Assembly: GCF_031759225.1 (NCBI RefSeq) | Contig: NZ_CP134494.1 | Location: 2,664,501-2,728,500 of the forward strand | DNA: 64,000 nucleotides | Reading direction: 5' to 3' | DNA from: Mesobacillus jeotgali | Lineage (GTDB): Bacteria > Bacillota > Bacilli > Bacillales > Cytobacillaceae | Made by a program: the position numbers and the translations under genes | The notes under the pieces: model-generated | What the model was told of the DNA's origin: nothing | The model's database searches: none | The model's input: the letters and a program-made list of their open reading frames with translations, nothing else | In this document: positions 7,469 to 17,107 of the stretch, one piece after another | Position numbering within the stretch: position 1 is the stretch's first letter | Layout: every line of letters begins with the position of its first letter

Positions 7469-8659
7469 ATGAACAATTTTAATTATTTCGCAGTCGACAT
7501 AGGCAACAGCTGGTATAAAGTCCTGGCCTCTGACCAAGGAGAGCTCAGGGAGTACCAAATGCCAAACGCCATCGCATTGTATGATGACGAGTTTTATGAA
7601 AAGCCCTATGACGAGGAAGATATTGAACTAGAGGAAAATTTGATCGTAGAGATAAAAAGCCCGGCGATCACAAACAAAAGAGAAATTTTTTATGCTGGAA
7701 AGGCTGCTGCCAAGCAAAGAAATGTCAGCCTGACCGCAAGCAATAATCAAAAAGCTGACGAAGACCGCACATATATCCTTCTGTTTGCCGCTGCAGCCTA
7801 CCATGCTTCTGTCATAAATTCAACCGATATAGAATTAAACTACTGCATCGACCAATTAGCTGTCTCTCTTCCAACCACACAATATAAGGAGAGAAAAGAA
7901 TTACTGAAGCAGAAGTTGATTGGCAGCCATACCATTACTCTCCATAAAGTGGCAGGAATTCCTGAGCCAAAAGAACTGATTGTCAAACTGGAAATCAAGG
8001 ATGTGATTGTCGGTGCGGAAGGAGCATGTGCCTATTTAGGTTTAATTCGGGACATTGACACATTGACAATAAAGGACGACAACCTGGTGAAGGATTCCAA
8101 GAAAGGAATCATCATTGGTGACCTTGGCGGGGATTCAGTAGACTTTGTTGGAATCAAGAACAGTAAACCTGTTGCCTCAGTTGAAGGTGACCATTTTGGA
8201 ATCAACTTATTCTTGGATACGATCATAAAAAAAGTAAGCAAGAATGAATTATACACTTTTGATTCTCGGTCAGAGCTAGAAGAAAAGCTTTTCGCCGGCC
8301 AATCAGAATGGTATGTCGAACCCTTTGCCGGTGTCAGGAAAGACATCAGCAAATATGTGATTCCACAATTGAGAATCATGGCTATAAAGTATCTTGAGCA
8401 CTTTGACCGCGCCAGAAGCAGTTCCAGCGAAATCAAAGGGGCATCACGCTACATCGCCGTGGGCGGTGCGGCAAAATTGGCACAAAAACAAATTCAGGAA
8501 GCTGCAGTAAGATGGGCTGATAAGGGGCGCCCGATTGAGCTGACTTTTCCAGAGAACCTGGAAAAACTGAACGTCTTCGGACTCATGATTTTAGCCAAAA
8601 TGAACCAGCTTAAAAAACAACATGAGAATACCGAGGAACTAATTTCCATTGAAGGATGA
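7469..8659 (+). CDS. ParM-like actin-family ATPase
   Basis: The protein has 396 residues from the ATG after AAGGAGGAGG. It has the actin/Hsp70 ATPase layout: phosphate-1 loop FAVDIGNSWYKV at residues 7-18, phosphate-2 loop IIIGDLGGDSVDF near 215, and adenosine motif YIAVGGAAKLA near 328. This is the ParM/Alp/AlfA group of filament-forming proteins, which move plasmid DNA. The next gene starts five bases after this one ends, as adaptor genes (ParR) do. No plasmid or phage genes surround it; it sits beside spore-surface genes. A centromere-like repeat was not found. Role in DNA segregation is inferred. Confidence 0.82.
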   Translation: MNNFNYFAVDIGNSWYKVLASDQGELREYQMPNAIALYDDEFYEKPYDEEDIELEENLIVEIKSPAITNKREIFYAGKAAAKQRNVSLTASNNQKADEDRTYILLFAAAAYHASVINSTDIELNYCIDQLAVSLPTTQYKERKELLKQKLIGSHTITLHKVAGIPEPKELIVKLEIKDVIVGAEGACAYLGLIRDIDTLTIKDDNLVKDSKKGIIIGDLGGDSVDFVGIKNSKPVASVEGDHFGINLFLDTIIKKVSKNELYTFDSRSELEEKLFAGQSEWYVEPFAGVRKDISKYVIPQLRIMAIKYLEHFDRARSSSSEIKGASRYIAVGGAAKLAQKQIQEAAVRWADKGRPIELTFPENLEKLNVFGLMILAKMNQLKKQHENTEELISIEG

Positions 8660-8664
8660 TCGGT

Positions 8665-9039
8665 ATGTCAAACACCTATACGGATTATGTTAATAAAATC
8701 GCGATAACTGTCCCTGAACGATATATTGATGTCAAAACCGGTGAGTCTTATTCGGTTTCACAAAAAATCGTTGACCAAATCGAATATCATGCCGAAAACA
8801 GTTCGCTGGGTCATCTTGTTCTCTCCGCTCTCCATCACTACCTAACGCCCAAACCCGTATTGAGTGGAGGGTCTGCTGAAATCCTCCAGCAGCTAGCTGA
8901 CATACGATCAATGCTGGAAAATGGCAGCTATCTTATCCAGCCACCTGTTAAGGCAAGAACCATGAATGAACAAACAGATGCTGCAAAACTACTCAACATG
9001 AAGGAAGTTGAGGATATACTTGAAGCATTCGGGGGCTAG
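8665..9039 (+). CDS. Small partner of the ParM-like protein (possible ParR-type adaptor)
   Basis: The protein has 124 residues. GAAGG at the end of the upstream gene is nine bases before the ATG at 8665; another Met at 8656 has no SD. The N-terminus (KIAITVPERYIDVKTGE) looks like a short beta-strand followed by helices, as in ribbon-helix-helix adaptors. The C-terminus (AAKLLNMKEVEDILEAFGG) is a helix of the kind that contacts ParM filaments. There is no strong similarity I can name. The assignment rests on position and size. Confidence 0.6.
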   Translation: MSNTYTDYVNKIAITVPERYIDVKTGESYSVSQKIVDQIEYHAENSSLGHLVLSALHHYLTPKPVLSGGSAEILQQLADIRSMLENGSYLIQPPVKARTMNEQTDAAKLLNMKEVEDILEAFGG

Positions 9040-9078
9040 TACAAAAAGCGCAAGCGCCTTGTATAATTTCTTCTATAA

Positions 9079-9125
9079 CAAAAAGCAAAGGACGGTACTC
9101 ATGTACTCGTCCTTCACTTTTGCTT
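9079..9125 (-). terminator. Terminator of the glutaminase gene
   Basis: On the reverse strand AAGCA...AAGGACG-GTAC pairs with GTAC-GTCCTT-TGCTT around a four-base loop with one bulge, followed by TTTTTG. Confidence 0.6.
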
Positions 9126-9164
9126 CTGACTGATTGCTTTTTTATGTTAACAAACCCAATACCA

Positions 9165-10091
9165 TTAAAACATGCTCATATTATATTTGTCAGACATTCT
9201 CTCCAGCAGCTTGATTCCGCCAATGCTATTTCCTTTTTCGTCCAGGGCTGGCCCTAAAATGCCAATTCCAAATCTGTTTGGTACTGATCCCATAATACCG
9301 CCTGATACACCACTTTTCGCAGGAATCCCTACCCTGACAGCAAATTCTCCTGAGGCGTTGTACATCCCACAAGTAACCATGAACGTTTTACAAAGGCGAG
9401 CGACATGGGCAGGTATCAACCTTCGATTTGTGACTGGCTCCAAACCATCCATTGCGAACACGCAGCCAATACGTGCAAGATCGAGGCAGTCCATTTCGAT
9501 TGCACATTGCTTCGTATAAACCTTCAGTAATTCTTCCACATCCTCATCAATCACACCATGTTGCCTCAAAAAATAGCATAAGGCCCTATTGAGATCAGAA
9601 GTTTCATACTCTGAATCCGCGACTTCCAATGAATAACCAATAGAAGAATTTCCAGCCAGATCCTGAATGAAAGAAAGAATCCGTTCGAATCGTTCCTCTG
9701 CGTCCTTCCCTTTGATCATATGGGTAACGGCTAAAGCGCCAGCGTTAATCATGGGATTCAACGGTTTCGAAGGGCTGAATTCCAGCTTGACAATTGAATT
9801 GAATGGATCGCCAGTTGGCTCATAACCCACCTTGTTGAACACAGCTTCTTCCCCGTAATCAATCAGGGCAAGCGCAAGCGTCAGCACTTTGGAAACACTT
9901 TGCAATGTCAGTTTTTGATGAATGTCTCCAGCTGAAACACAAGTTCCATCATCATGAAAAATAGCGACAGACAACTCCTCAGGATTCGCTTTCGCCAAAG
10001 CAGGAATATAGTCTGCAACCTTTCCGCCATCAGTGTATTTTTTTGCTTCATCTACCAGTTCGTTCAGTTCATCAGTAGTCCTGCAAGGCAT
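9165..10091 (-). CDS. glsA: Glutaminase
   Basis: The enzyme hydrolyses glutamine to glutamate and ammonia in the cytoplasm. At 308 residues it has the family's length. The serine-hydrolase motif SVSK (within [16 protein letters not shown], near residue 65) gives the catalytic Ser and Lys. Further family blocks are [35 protein letters not shown] and the final [26 protein letters not shown] precedes the ATG by seven bases. It is transcribed alone. Bacillus genomes often hold two copies, so the symbol denotes the family, not a specific paralogue. Confidence 0.95.
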   Translation of the reverse strand: MPCRTTDELNELVDEAKKYTDGGKVADYIPALAKANPEELSVAIFHDDGTCVSAGDIHQKLTLQSVSKVLTLALALIDYGEEAVFNKVGYEPTGDPFNSIVKLEFSPSKPLNPMINAGALAVTHMIKGKDAEERFERILSFIQDLAGNSSIGYSLEVADSEYETSDLNRALCYFLRQHGVIDEDVEELLKVYTKQCAIEMDCLDLARIGCVFAMDGLEPVTNRRLIPAHVARLCKTFMVTCGMYNASGEFAVRVGIPAKSGVSGGIMGSVPNRFGIGILGPALDEKGNSIGGIKLLERMSDKYNMSMF

Positions 10092-10137
10092 AATAAACTC
10101 CTCCGAATAAAATTCAAAAATATATTCTATCTATTTT

Positions 10138-10173
10138 CATAAAAAATAGGCAATGGGGTCAACACTGCCTATT
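10138..10173 (-). terminator. Terminator of the AarF operon
   Basis: The reverse strand reads AATAGGCA, a 12-base loop, then TGCCTATT and a T tract. Confidence 0.75.
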
Positions 10174-10184
10174 CTAAAGTCTTA

Positions 10185-11861
10185 TCAAAAGCGACCCGAC
10201 TTTAATATAGAATAAATAATCCATAAGAACATTCCGAATGCAATGATAAACCCGACTTCAATAGCAGGTACGCTCGTCAGTATAGTATTATTGCCAAATG
10301 TTGCCCCGACAATCAGCCCAAGGACAACAATACTGAAAGCAAGCAGTGTCAAACTGAAAGAAACCTGGTTGCTGATCCTGTCAAACTTATGGAGAATCCG
10401 ATTTATTTCCGATAAACTTATTTCAAATTTCAAATCCCCTTTGGAAGCCTGATCCAGAACATTTTCAACTTGATTTGGAATATTGGTGATTGTATCCGTT
10501 AAGTCCTCCGCCTGATTCCAAAGCCGTTTGCCCATTTTTATCGGATCATACCGCTCCCTCATGATCTGCTCTCCATAAGGCCTGGCCAGCTCAATCATGT
10601 CAAGGCTTGGATCGATTTCAGAAATGATGCCCTCAATCGTAATCAGCGCTTTTCCCATCATAGTCATTTCCTTAGGCAGGATAATCCGATGTTCCTGTGC
10701 AGCCGCAAACAATTCTTTGACCGTAATTCCTAAGCTCAATCCCTCTTTTGATGACCTTTCAACCGTCTTCCTGATTCCATCTACCCGGTCATAAAAATGC
10801 TGGTCATCAATGTCTGAAGGAACATAGGCCATACTGTATATCGACTTGACGATTCGGTGGGTATCCTCTTGCATAATGCCCATCATCATTGAGGCAGTAT
10901 CATATCTCAAGCTTGCTGACAAACGGCCTACTTGTCCAAAATCGATGAATATTAGCTGTTGAGCTTCAGGGTTATATAAAATATTGCCAGGATGTGGATC
11001 ACCGTGAAAAAAACCTTCCCTTAAAATTTGAGTAATGAATGCACTTACCAATAGTTCGGCAATCCTTCGCCTTTCCTCGTCCTGAATCATAGTCCTATTC
11101 AATTCATTGAGTTTGATTCCTTCAACCTTCTCCATGGTCAAAATTTGGGGCGTCGAAAAATCATGGAAAACGACAGGAACTTTGATAGAATCGCAATCTT
11201 CAAACTGCATCTGGACCATATCCGTATTTCGTGCTTCTTCTGTATAATCGAGTTCCCTGCGAATGGATTCAGACAGCTCTTCAACCATGTCTGTAATATT
11301 GTAATATTGAGCCCATTCATATCTTTGTTCGATCAATCTTGCTATGTCCCTTAGAATTTCAAGGTCTGTATGAACAGTCCGGATAATGCCTGGCCGCTGG
11401 ACCTTGACCATGACAGATTCTCCTGTTACCAATAAGGCTTCATGAACCTGTCCAATCGACGCGGCAGCAACGTAATCCTCGTTAAAATAGCGGAACACAT
11501 CCTCAACAGGCCTGCCAAACTCATGATGGAGCTTTTCCTTTATTTCATCCACAGGCACTGGGGGAACTTGATCTTGAAGCAATTCCAATTCCTTAACAAT
11601 CTCTTCAGGCACCATGTCACTCCTGATGCTCAGGAGCTGGCCGAGCTTAATAAAAGCTGGCCCCAATTCCTCCAGCATGCACCTTATACGATAACCCGCT
11701 TCCTTTGTGTTTCCGCTCTTCACATCAGCAGCAATCCTATCCTTCAAAGAAAGGACATGGAACAGCCCCACCTCTTCAAGTACATAGCCAAACCCATACT
11801 TAACAAAGGTTGATGCGATCTCTCTGTATCTATTTAAACGTCTCAGTCGGTCCGTCAACAT
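10185..11861 (-). CDS. AarF/UbiB-family (ABC1) protein kinase-like protein
   Basis: The protein has 558 residues with all UbiB hallmarks: FIKLGQLLSIRSDMVPEE (KxGQ motif), AAASIGQVHEA (Ala-rich loop replacing the Gly-rich loop), VMVKVQRPG, the catalytic-loop FHGDPHPGNI and the metal-binding FIDFGQVGRL. Two membrane helices end the protein (VSFSLTLLAFSIVVLGLIVG and a second). UbiB proteins support isoprenoid quinone metabolism; in Bacillus the exact role is unclear. It starts 14 bases after the phasin-like gene and so forms an operon with it. SD GGTGAT. Confidence 0.9.
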   Translation of the reverse strand: MLTDRLRRLNRYREIASTFVKYGFGYVLEEVGLFHVLSLKDRIAADVKSGNTKEAGYRIRCMLEELGPAFIKLGQLLSIRSDMVPEEIVKELELLQDQVPPVPVDEIKEKLHHEFGRPVEDVFRYFNEDYVAAASIGQVHEALLVTGESVMVKVQRPGIIRTVHTDLEILRDIARLIEQRYEWAQYYNITDMVEELSESIRRELDYTEEARNTDMVQMQFEDCDSIKVPVVFHDFSTPQILTMEKVEGIKLNELNRTMIQDEERRRIAELLVSAFITQILREGFFHGDPHPGNILYNPEAQQLIFIDFGQVGRLSASLRYDTASMMMGIMQEDTHRIVKSIYSMAYVPSDIDDQHFYDRVDGIRKTVERSSKEGLSLGITVKELFAAAQEHRIILPKEMTMMGKALITIEGIISEIDPSLDMIELARPYGEQIMRERYDPIKMGKRLWNQAEDLTDTITNIPNQVENVLDQASKGDLKFEISLSEINRILHKFDRISNQVSFSLTLLAFSIVVLGLIVGATFGNNTILTSVPAIEVGFIIAFGMFLWIIYSILKSGRF

Positions 11862-11875
11862 TCCATCACCTGCTG

Positions 11876-12259
11876 CTAATCAATGTCTTTTGAAAATCCA
11901 GGAGGAACATTCTCCATTCTGTTTTCAACCTGGTCAATATCCTTATTCAATCCGCCATTGCGCAATTGTGAAATTTCTTTTTGCAAAAGCACAAGCTGCG
12001 CCTTGACAGTGTCTAATTCTTCCCTTGTTACAAATCCAAGGTCTGATAGCTGGTTTCTCGCCATCTCTTTGAATTCTCCATTCCATTCCTCGCTCTTCGA
12101 TTCACCTTTTTTAAAAAAGTCGTCGAAAATCGTGTCTGCTTCAGCCTGAGTCATATTCCCCTTTTCCACCAGCTTCATGATGGTTTCATCTACTTTTTCC
12201 TTGCCGGCGACCGCAGCTCCAAGTCCGAGTAAAAAGCCGCTCTTCAGAAAGTTATTCAT
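11876..12259 (-). CDS. Phasin-like small protein upstream of aarF
   Basis: The protein has 127 residues. It has a short hydrophobic start (FLKSGFLLGLGAAVAGKEKV), then a long amphipathic helical part with a coiled-coil-like stretch (ELDTVKAQLVLLQKEISQL). This pattern is annotated as phasin or PHA-granule regulator family. GAGGAGG precedes the ATG. In other Bacillaceae it also sits beside AarF-like kinases. No polyhydroxyalkanoate synthesis gene is in the window, so a granule role is not supported by context. Confidence 0.75.
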   Translation of the reverse strand: MNNFLKSGFLLGLGAAVAGKEKVDETIMKLVEKGNMTQAEADTIFDDFFKKGESKSEEWNGEFKEMARNQLSDLGFVTREELDTVKAQLVLLQKEISQLRNGGLNKDIDQVENRMENVPPGFSKDID

Positions 12260-12332
12260 TTCATCGACCTCCTCTTATATGAATCAATTTACTTACTAAT
12301 ACCCCAAAAGAGCAGGCAATTACCCTATTAAG

Positions 12333-12366
12333 TAAAAAAAGCACCTGTTTGACGAAAAAACAGGTA
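12333..12366 (-). terminator. Terminator of the SleL-like gene
   Basis: The reverse strand has ACCTGTTT, a seven-base loop, AAACAGGT, then a T-rich tract. Confidence 0.8.
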
Positions 12367-12450
12367 CTTACTATGAAGTGTCAAATCCCCTCTCAACCTG
12401 CTCTCCTTAGGCATTGAATTAGCCACAAGTTGGGACGATTCATGAAGAAT

Positions 12451-13716
12451 TCATCGTTTGATGACATTGACCTTATCCAGGTAAGCCCAATTTTGTGGAG
12501 CCTTCAAACTAAGCTGCCAGTAGGTTGCGCCATAAAGCTCATATAAATCAATCAGTCTATATTTTTCAATATAGCTCCGGATATCCTCAAACCAGACAAT
12601 ATGCTCTTCAGCCCCTTTCCAGTACCGGAACCATGGTGACCTGGCTGCGGTATCATATTGGATGACTGCACCGGTAGAAATAGCAAGATTCTGGGCGTCA
12701 AGGACTGACAGAGCACGATATTGATTGGTCGAAACCACCTTATCATGACCATAAAGTGGAAGACCGATTTGTAATTTCTCACGGGGAATCAAGGTCAATG
12801 AGTATCTGACAACTAGTGCAATCCACCATAAGGGAGAAACGGGATCGGGCGGACCTCCAGGGTAACCGTAATCAATTGTCATGACGGCCACAATGTCAGC
12901 AATCTCACCAATTGATTTATAGTCATAGGCTCCAATGATTGGATTGGTTGGGATATCTTCAGTCTTCGCGTGGACATTCACATGTAAAATAAGATTGCCC
13001 ATTGCCGCTTTCAGTTCACGGAGGAAGCTATTGAAATCTTCTCTCTGAGGTGGAGGAATAAATTCCAAGTCCACGCTTATACCGCCATACCCTCTTTGAT
13101 TCGCTAAATTGACCAGACTGGCAACCAGGTTCCTGCGGTATATCGGGGAGGCCAGGACATCGCCTGCCAGTTCTTTGCTGAAACCGGCCGAAGTAGTGTT
13201 TTGGATCAATAATAAGGGGATGATATTCAATTCTTGGCTTCTGCGGACAATGGGGCCATCATCGCCAATCACATAGGCATAACCTTCTTTCGTGAAGGAA
13301 AATGCTGCAACAGCAATGAAAGTTAGATTAGGCGCCATTCTGTCCAAATCGGCAAGGAAGGTTGGAGAGGAGCCTGGTACGATAAATCCAAGTGTTGAAA
13401 ACTGTGGTTGAACTGGGGAAGGAATATTGATGTTCTGGCCAATATACAAATTATTTGGATCCAGTCCCGGATTCGCATTCATGATGCTGCTGACACTCGT
13501 CCTAAACTGTAAAGAAATTCGCCACAGTGTATCGCCAGCCTTGATTTTATAATAGCGAATAATAGGCTGCTGATCTGGAATATATAGTGCCAGTCCCGGA
13601 ATGATTAAGCTAGTGGAAGGAAGCCCATTGACATCGACAATGCTTTGGATCGATACACCATATGCCACGGCAATTGCCCAAAGGTTTTCGCCAGACCTAA
13701 CTACATGGACAGTCAT
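12451..13716 (-). CDS. LysM-GH18 spore cortex-fragment hydrolase (SleL/YaaH type)
   Basis: The protein has 421 residues. Two N-terminal LysM repeats (residues 2-47 and 53-97, both with GDTLW/GENLW starts) bind peptidoglycan. The rest is a glycoside hydrolase family 18 barrel with the catalytic segment GGISVDLEF, where Glu is the acid/base. SleL and YaaH are N-acetylglucosaminidases that degrade cortex fragments during germination; they act in the spore coat region and lack a signal peptide, as here. A sigma-E-like promoter lies upstream. The first Asp of the usual DxxDxDxE motif is Gly/Ser here, as in many spore members. Confidence 0.88.
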   Translation of the reverse strand: MTVHVVRSGENLWAIAVAYGVSIQSIVDVNGLPSTSLIIPGLALYIPDQQPIIRYYKIKAGDTLWRISLQFRTSVSSIMNANPGLDPNNLYIGQNINIPSPVQPQFSTLGFIVPGSSPTFLADLDRMAPNLTFIAVAAFSFTKEGYAYVIGDDGPIVRRSQELNIIPLLLIQNTTSAGFSKELAGDVLASPIYRRNLVASLVNLANQRGYGGISVDLEFIPPPQREDFNSFLRELKAAMGNLILHVNVHAKTEDIPTNPIIGAYDYKSIGEIADIVAVMTIDYGYPGGPPDPVSPLWWIALVVRYSLTLIPREKLQIGLPLYGHDKVVSTNQYRALSVLDAQNLAISTGAVIQYDTAARSPWFRYWKGAEEHIVWFEDIRSYIEKYRLIDLYELYGATYWQLSLKAPQNWAYLDKVNVIKR

Positions 13717-13748
13717 CTGATCACACCTTTTTATTTTTTCCTTCTATA

Positions 13749-13777
13749 ATCATATGGCGGTTGAGCTATTATATACT
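13749..13777 (-). promoter_or_regulatory. Sigma-E-like promoter of the SleL-like gene
   Basis: The reverse strand has an ATAT-containing -35 (13770-13777), 13 bases, then CATATGAT (13749-13756), close to the sigma-E -10 CATACAAT. SleL/YaaH genes are known to belong to the sigma-E regulon. The motif is short and only partly matched. Confidence 0.4.
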
Positions 13778-13784
13778 ACTGTAC

Positions 13785-13816
13785 CTAAAAGAAGCAGGGC
13801 TTCTTTTCGAAGCCCT
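13785..13816 (-). terminator. Terminator of the SUV3-type helicase gene
   Basis: The 10-bp stem GCAGGGCTTC/GAAGCCCTGC with a TTTT-side loop is followed on the reverse strand by TTCTTTT. Confidence 0.8.
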
Positions 13817-13828
13817 GCCCACAGCAGC

Positions 13829-16405
13829 CTATCTCCATCGATCCCTGTTGTCTGCCCTTTTCCTGTTTCTTGCTGAGTAGCAGGAATCACAAATTTGATA
13901 TGGGGAATCGACATGAATTCCCTTTCCACAATGCCTGCATTTCTTTTTATAATTTTTGACTTCTGACTTTAAGAACTCATGGACATCGTCGCTTAACTCC
14001 GTACGAACCCTTTCCCAGTAAACAGCCTCTGTTTTCCTTCCAAGCTTGTATAAAAACAACAGATGGAGGCCAATAGCTTTGTAAGACAGCTCCAGCTCCT
14101 CCAAAGAAGAAGTTTTGACAGGTGGTTCGGGCAATTCTTCATCTGCGACGATTGCTTTGATCGTTTCGAGCCATTGTTCAATGAGGGCAGGTTCTTTGGA
14201 TGAAAAAGGCAAGTGAAGAAATCCATATAGCTCCATCATCGGCAGTCTGGCTTCGATTTCAGTATCCCTGACGTACTCATACAGCTCCCTTTCTTCCGAA
14301 AGTGAAGCTTTATTCGTCCCTTTAGGGCTCTCGAATTTATCCCATAGTTCAAAAAATACCGCAAGAGAACGGTGATATTTTTGGAATCTCTCAAAAATCC
14401 CGGAGGTGGGAGCAATCGAAAACGTTTCTACCGGTTTATCTTCTTTTTCGAGCAGCTTTGTCATCAACCCTATATCTGAGGTAAAAGCAACCCGGCCAAC
14501 ATTGTAAATGCCCTTTCTGCCGGCACGTCCTGCTATTTGCTTTACTTCCTGGGAAGTCAACCTCCTTCGTCTTGTTCCATCGAATTTTTCATTTTCTAAA
14601 AAGATGATTCTCCTGATTGGCAAATTCAGTCCCATTCCAATCGCGTCGGTTGCAACCACGACGCTTGTTTCTCCCTTGATGAAACGGTCCATTTGCTTTT
14701 TCCTTGTTTCTGGCGGCATGCTTCCATAAATCATACTCACCTGGCGGCCGCTGTTCTGCAGTTTCGATGCATTTTCAAGCACCTGTTTCCTGGAAAAACA
14801 AACAAGAGCATCGCCTTTCTTCGTATGCTTCAGGCTGAACTCTTTATTCTCGACCTGGAGCGGGATATCACGGGTATATTCGTAAATCTCTGCCACTGCA
14901 TCATCCAGCAGGTCCATCATCATGGATTTGATATTTTTGCTGCCGATGATGTGGACTTCTTCTGCATTTGCATTTGTAATGGCTTTGAACCAGGAAAATC
15001 CTCTATCCTTATCAGCGATCATCTGGGACTCATCAATGACAAACACTTCATAAAAGTCTTTTTCATGGAACATTTCAACCGTGCAGGATATATGGTTGGC
15101 ACCTTCTACAGGCTTTTCTTCCTCTCCCGTTTTAAGGGAACATGGTACACCCTCAGAATTGAGTTTTTCATACACCTCAAGAGCAAGCAGACGAAGCGGT
15201 GCCAAATACAAGCCAGTTCTCGCTTCCTTCATCCTTTCGAGAGCGTGATGAGTCTTGCCTGTATTTGTATCTCCGATATGAAGAATATATCGAACATTTC
15301 TCCTAAGTGAAGGATTGTATTCACGGCCGAAAATGTCCTCCAGCATGCGAGCTTCTTCTTCCCTTTTCCGCTCAAGTTCCGCCCTCTCTTCTTCTTTCCT
15401 GCGCATCCTCTCCCGAAGGTCACTTTCATATATTGCTCGATGTCCAGCTTCATCAAATTCTGTATCAGCGAGGTTCATTAAATCCGTTACATACTCTTCC
15501 TGCAGCTTGAAAAGAAAACCGTCTAAATAAGCTTCAGTGAGGTCTTTAATGATTCGTTTCAACTCTCCAGCTGAAAGTTTGTCCTCGAACACATCCTCAT
15601 ACTCGCTGAGCAGTTGCTGATCCAGACTTCCCATTATCTTTTCTGCAGCTACCTGGGAAAAATACTCTAAGACTTTTTTTTCGAAATGATACTCATAGGT
15701 CTCATATTCAAAATAAAAGCGCCCCCAGCTAGCTATTTGGTGAATCTGGCCGGTCAATTCATCATAAAAGTCAGCCATGGTCCTATAATCATCCGGATTG
15801 AAAGACCCAATCACAGTCAATCTCTCTTCCAGCATATATGTATCGATATCCTCATATTTCTGATTCTCATTAAAAATCTTCTTTAATTCCTTTGCCATCA
15901 TATGCCTGATTTTTAAATAGGCTGACTCCTGGAAGTCACTTAAGACCGTTTGGGCAACCTGGTATATTTTTTCCTTGATGCCTGCTTTATGCTCAAGCAA
16001 CCGATCTTCCTCCACTTTTTTGAGGAACTTCTTTCTTGCGTTGTAGTATTGTTCTTCCCAGTTTTGTTCATCAATCCTGGACTTTACCCACCCCATGGTA
16101 TTGAAGGGCTCATAGTCTCTCATTTCATTTCTGAAAAGCTTATTGATCAGCTTTCGGTCCACACCTTCAACTACATATCCGCGCTCACTTAAAAAAGCCT
16201 TCTTATCACGCTTAGAAAAGTCATTCGTGGATTTTGTCAGCCACACATTCAGCCAAATCTGGCTGATATAAGTACTTCTATTATCTAAATACTCCTTGAA
16301 ATCAGGAAGGGCTTCCTTTTCACCGAGGAATTTCTCGATGTCATCCATTATTTTAGTTTTGGTATTTTCCACGGCCTGCTGGTGGATCATGTCAATTTGC
16401 TTCAT
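13829..16405 (-). CDS. SUV3-type superfamily 2 RNA helicase with zinc-ribbon tail
   Basis: The protein has 858 residues from the Met after AAGGGG; upstream in-frame Met codons lack an SD. A helical N-terminal 360 residues of unknown fold precede the helicase core: Walker A HIGDTNTGKTHHAL near 375, motif II VIDESQM near 457, VVVATDAIGMGLNLP and motif VI QIAGRAGRKG near 623. DESQ, not DEAD/DEAH, and the order of blocks match SUV3, the mitochondrial RNA-degradosome helicase. A CxxC...CxxC ribbon (CRHCGKG, CDSC) lies near 837. Substrate RNA is unknown; partners are not encoded here. Confidence 0.85.
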   Translation of the reverse strand: MKQIDMIHQQAVENTKTKIMDDIEKFLGEKEALPDFKEYLDNRSTYISQIWLNVWLTKSTNDFSKRDKKAFLSERGYVVEGVDRKLINKLFRNEMRDYEPFNTMGWVKSRIDEQNWEEQYYNARKKFLKKVEEDRLLEHKAGIKEKIYQVAQTVLSDFQESAYLKIRHMMAKELKKIFNENQKYEDIDTYMLEERLTVIGSFNPDDYRTMADFYDELTGQIHQIASWGRFYFEYETYEYHFEKKVLEYFSQVAAEKIMGSLDQQLLSEYEDVFEDKLSAGELKRIIKDLTEAYLDGFLFKLQEEYVTDLMNLADTEFDEAGHRAIYESDLRERMRRKEEERAELERKREEEARMLEDIFGREYNPSLRRNVRYILHIGDTNTGKTHHALERMKEARTGLYLAPLRLLALEVYEKLNSEGVPCSLKTGEEEKPVEGANHISCTVEMFHEKDFYEVFVIDESQMIADKDRGFSWFKAITNANAEEVHIIGSKNIKSMMMDLLDDAVAEIYEYTRDIPLQVENKEFSLKHTKKGDALVCFSRKQVLENASKLQNSGRQVSMIYGSMPPETRKKQMDRFIKGETSVVVATDAIGMGLNLPIRRIIFLENEKFDGTRRRRLTSQEVKQIAGRAGRKGIYNVGRVAFTSDIGLMTKLLEKEDKPVETFSIAPTSGIFERFQKYHRSLAVFFELWDKFESPKGTNKASLSEERELYEYVRDTEIEARLPMMELYGFLHLPFSSKEPALIEQWLETIKAIVADEELPEPPVKTSSLEELELSYKAIGLHLLFLYKLGRKTEAVYWERVRTELSDDVHEFLKSEVKNYKKKCRHCGKGIHVDSPYQICDSCYSARNRKRADNRDRWR

Positions 16406-16546
16406 AGCTGAACCCCTTAAAATATGTAAATTAAGCAATAAAAAAGCACGAGAAGAGCTTTGAAAAATACCTAAAGAAAGGGCCGCACAAATACTGTGCA
16501 TGCCCTTCCATCTGGTATGATTCTTAAATACAGCGGAACGGCTTGA

Positions 16547-16981
16547 CTAGGCGTTCTTCACTTTCAACTTTTGCATGACTTTGGTTTGAACCTTTTTGTC
16601 ATCCTTAGTAAAACTTTTAGGCTTGATTGGTGACACCGGTTTAATTTTATCAACATTCTCGACGCTCAGGATCTCAAGATAGAACGGACTGCTCTGTCTG
16701 TTGCCTTTTAAGTATCCCTTAAGTATTTTCATTTTTTCAGAGGTACCTGTAAAAGGACCCTGATAATCCCATTCTATTTCATTTGCATATTTTGAATCCA
16801 TTTTTTCTTTTAAAGCAAATGCTTCTGATAATGCATCCTCAGGTGTCATGAAATAGGATTGCGTTCTCCTCAATCCCTTTTTTTTGCTTCCATCTCCTGC
16901 TTTTGCCTGGTAAAGTTTCACTAACATTTCCCTCATCCTCTCTGGTTTGGTCTCACGCCTTCTCATGGTAAGTGGAAACAC
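16547..16981 (-). CDS. Hypothetical basic protein
   Basis: The protein has 144 residues beginning with GTG; no clear SD is visible, and the Met six codons in could be used instead. It is rich in Lys and Arg at both ends (MRRRETKPERMREM and the final KKVQTKVMQKLKVK), which suggests nucleic-acid contact, but no domain is recognised. It lies upstream of the SUV3-type helicase gene with a 141-base gap and may be cotranscribed with it. Confidence 0.6.
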   Translation of the reverse strand: MFPLTMRRRETKPERMREMLVKLYQAKAGDGSKKKGLRRTQSYFMTPEDALSEAFALKEKMDSKYANEIEWDYQGPFTGTSEKMKILKGYLKGNRQSSPFYLEILSVENVDKIKPVSPIKPKSFTKDDKKVQTKVMQKLKVKNA

Positions 16982-17071
16982 CAGAAGACCCGAGGAATTG
17001 CGTATATAGTTTAGTATACCCTTTTTTCCATCAGTTACCTATTAATAAGGAAATAATCATGATGAATTGAA

Positions 17072-17098
17072 GGGAGCGCGATATTAAATCACGCTCCC
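17072..17098 (-). terminator. Probable terminator of the ccpN-ppsR-ppdK operon
   Basis: A GC-rich stem GGGAGCG/CGCTCCC with an inner GAT/ATC pair lies just after the ppdK stop. The T tract behind it is weak (TTCAATT). Confidence 0.5.
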
Positions 17099-17107
17099 CA
17101 TTAAGGA

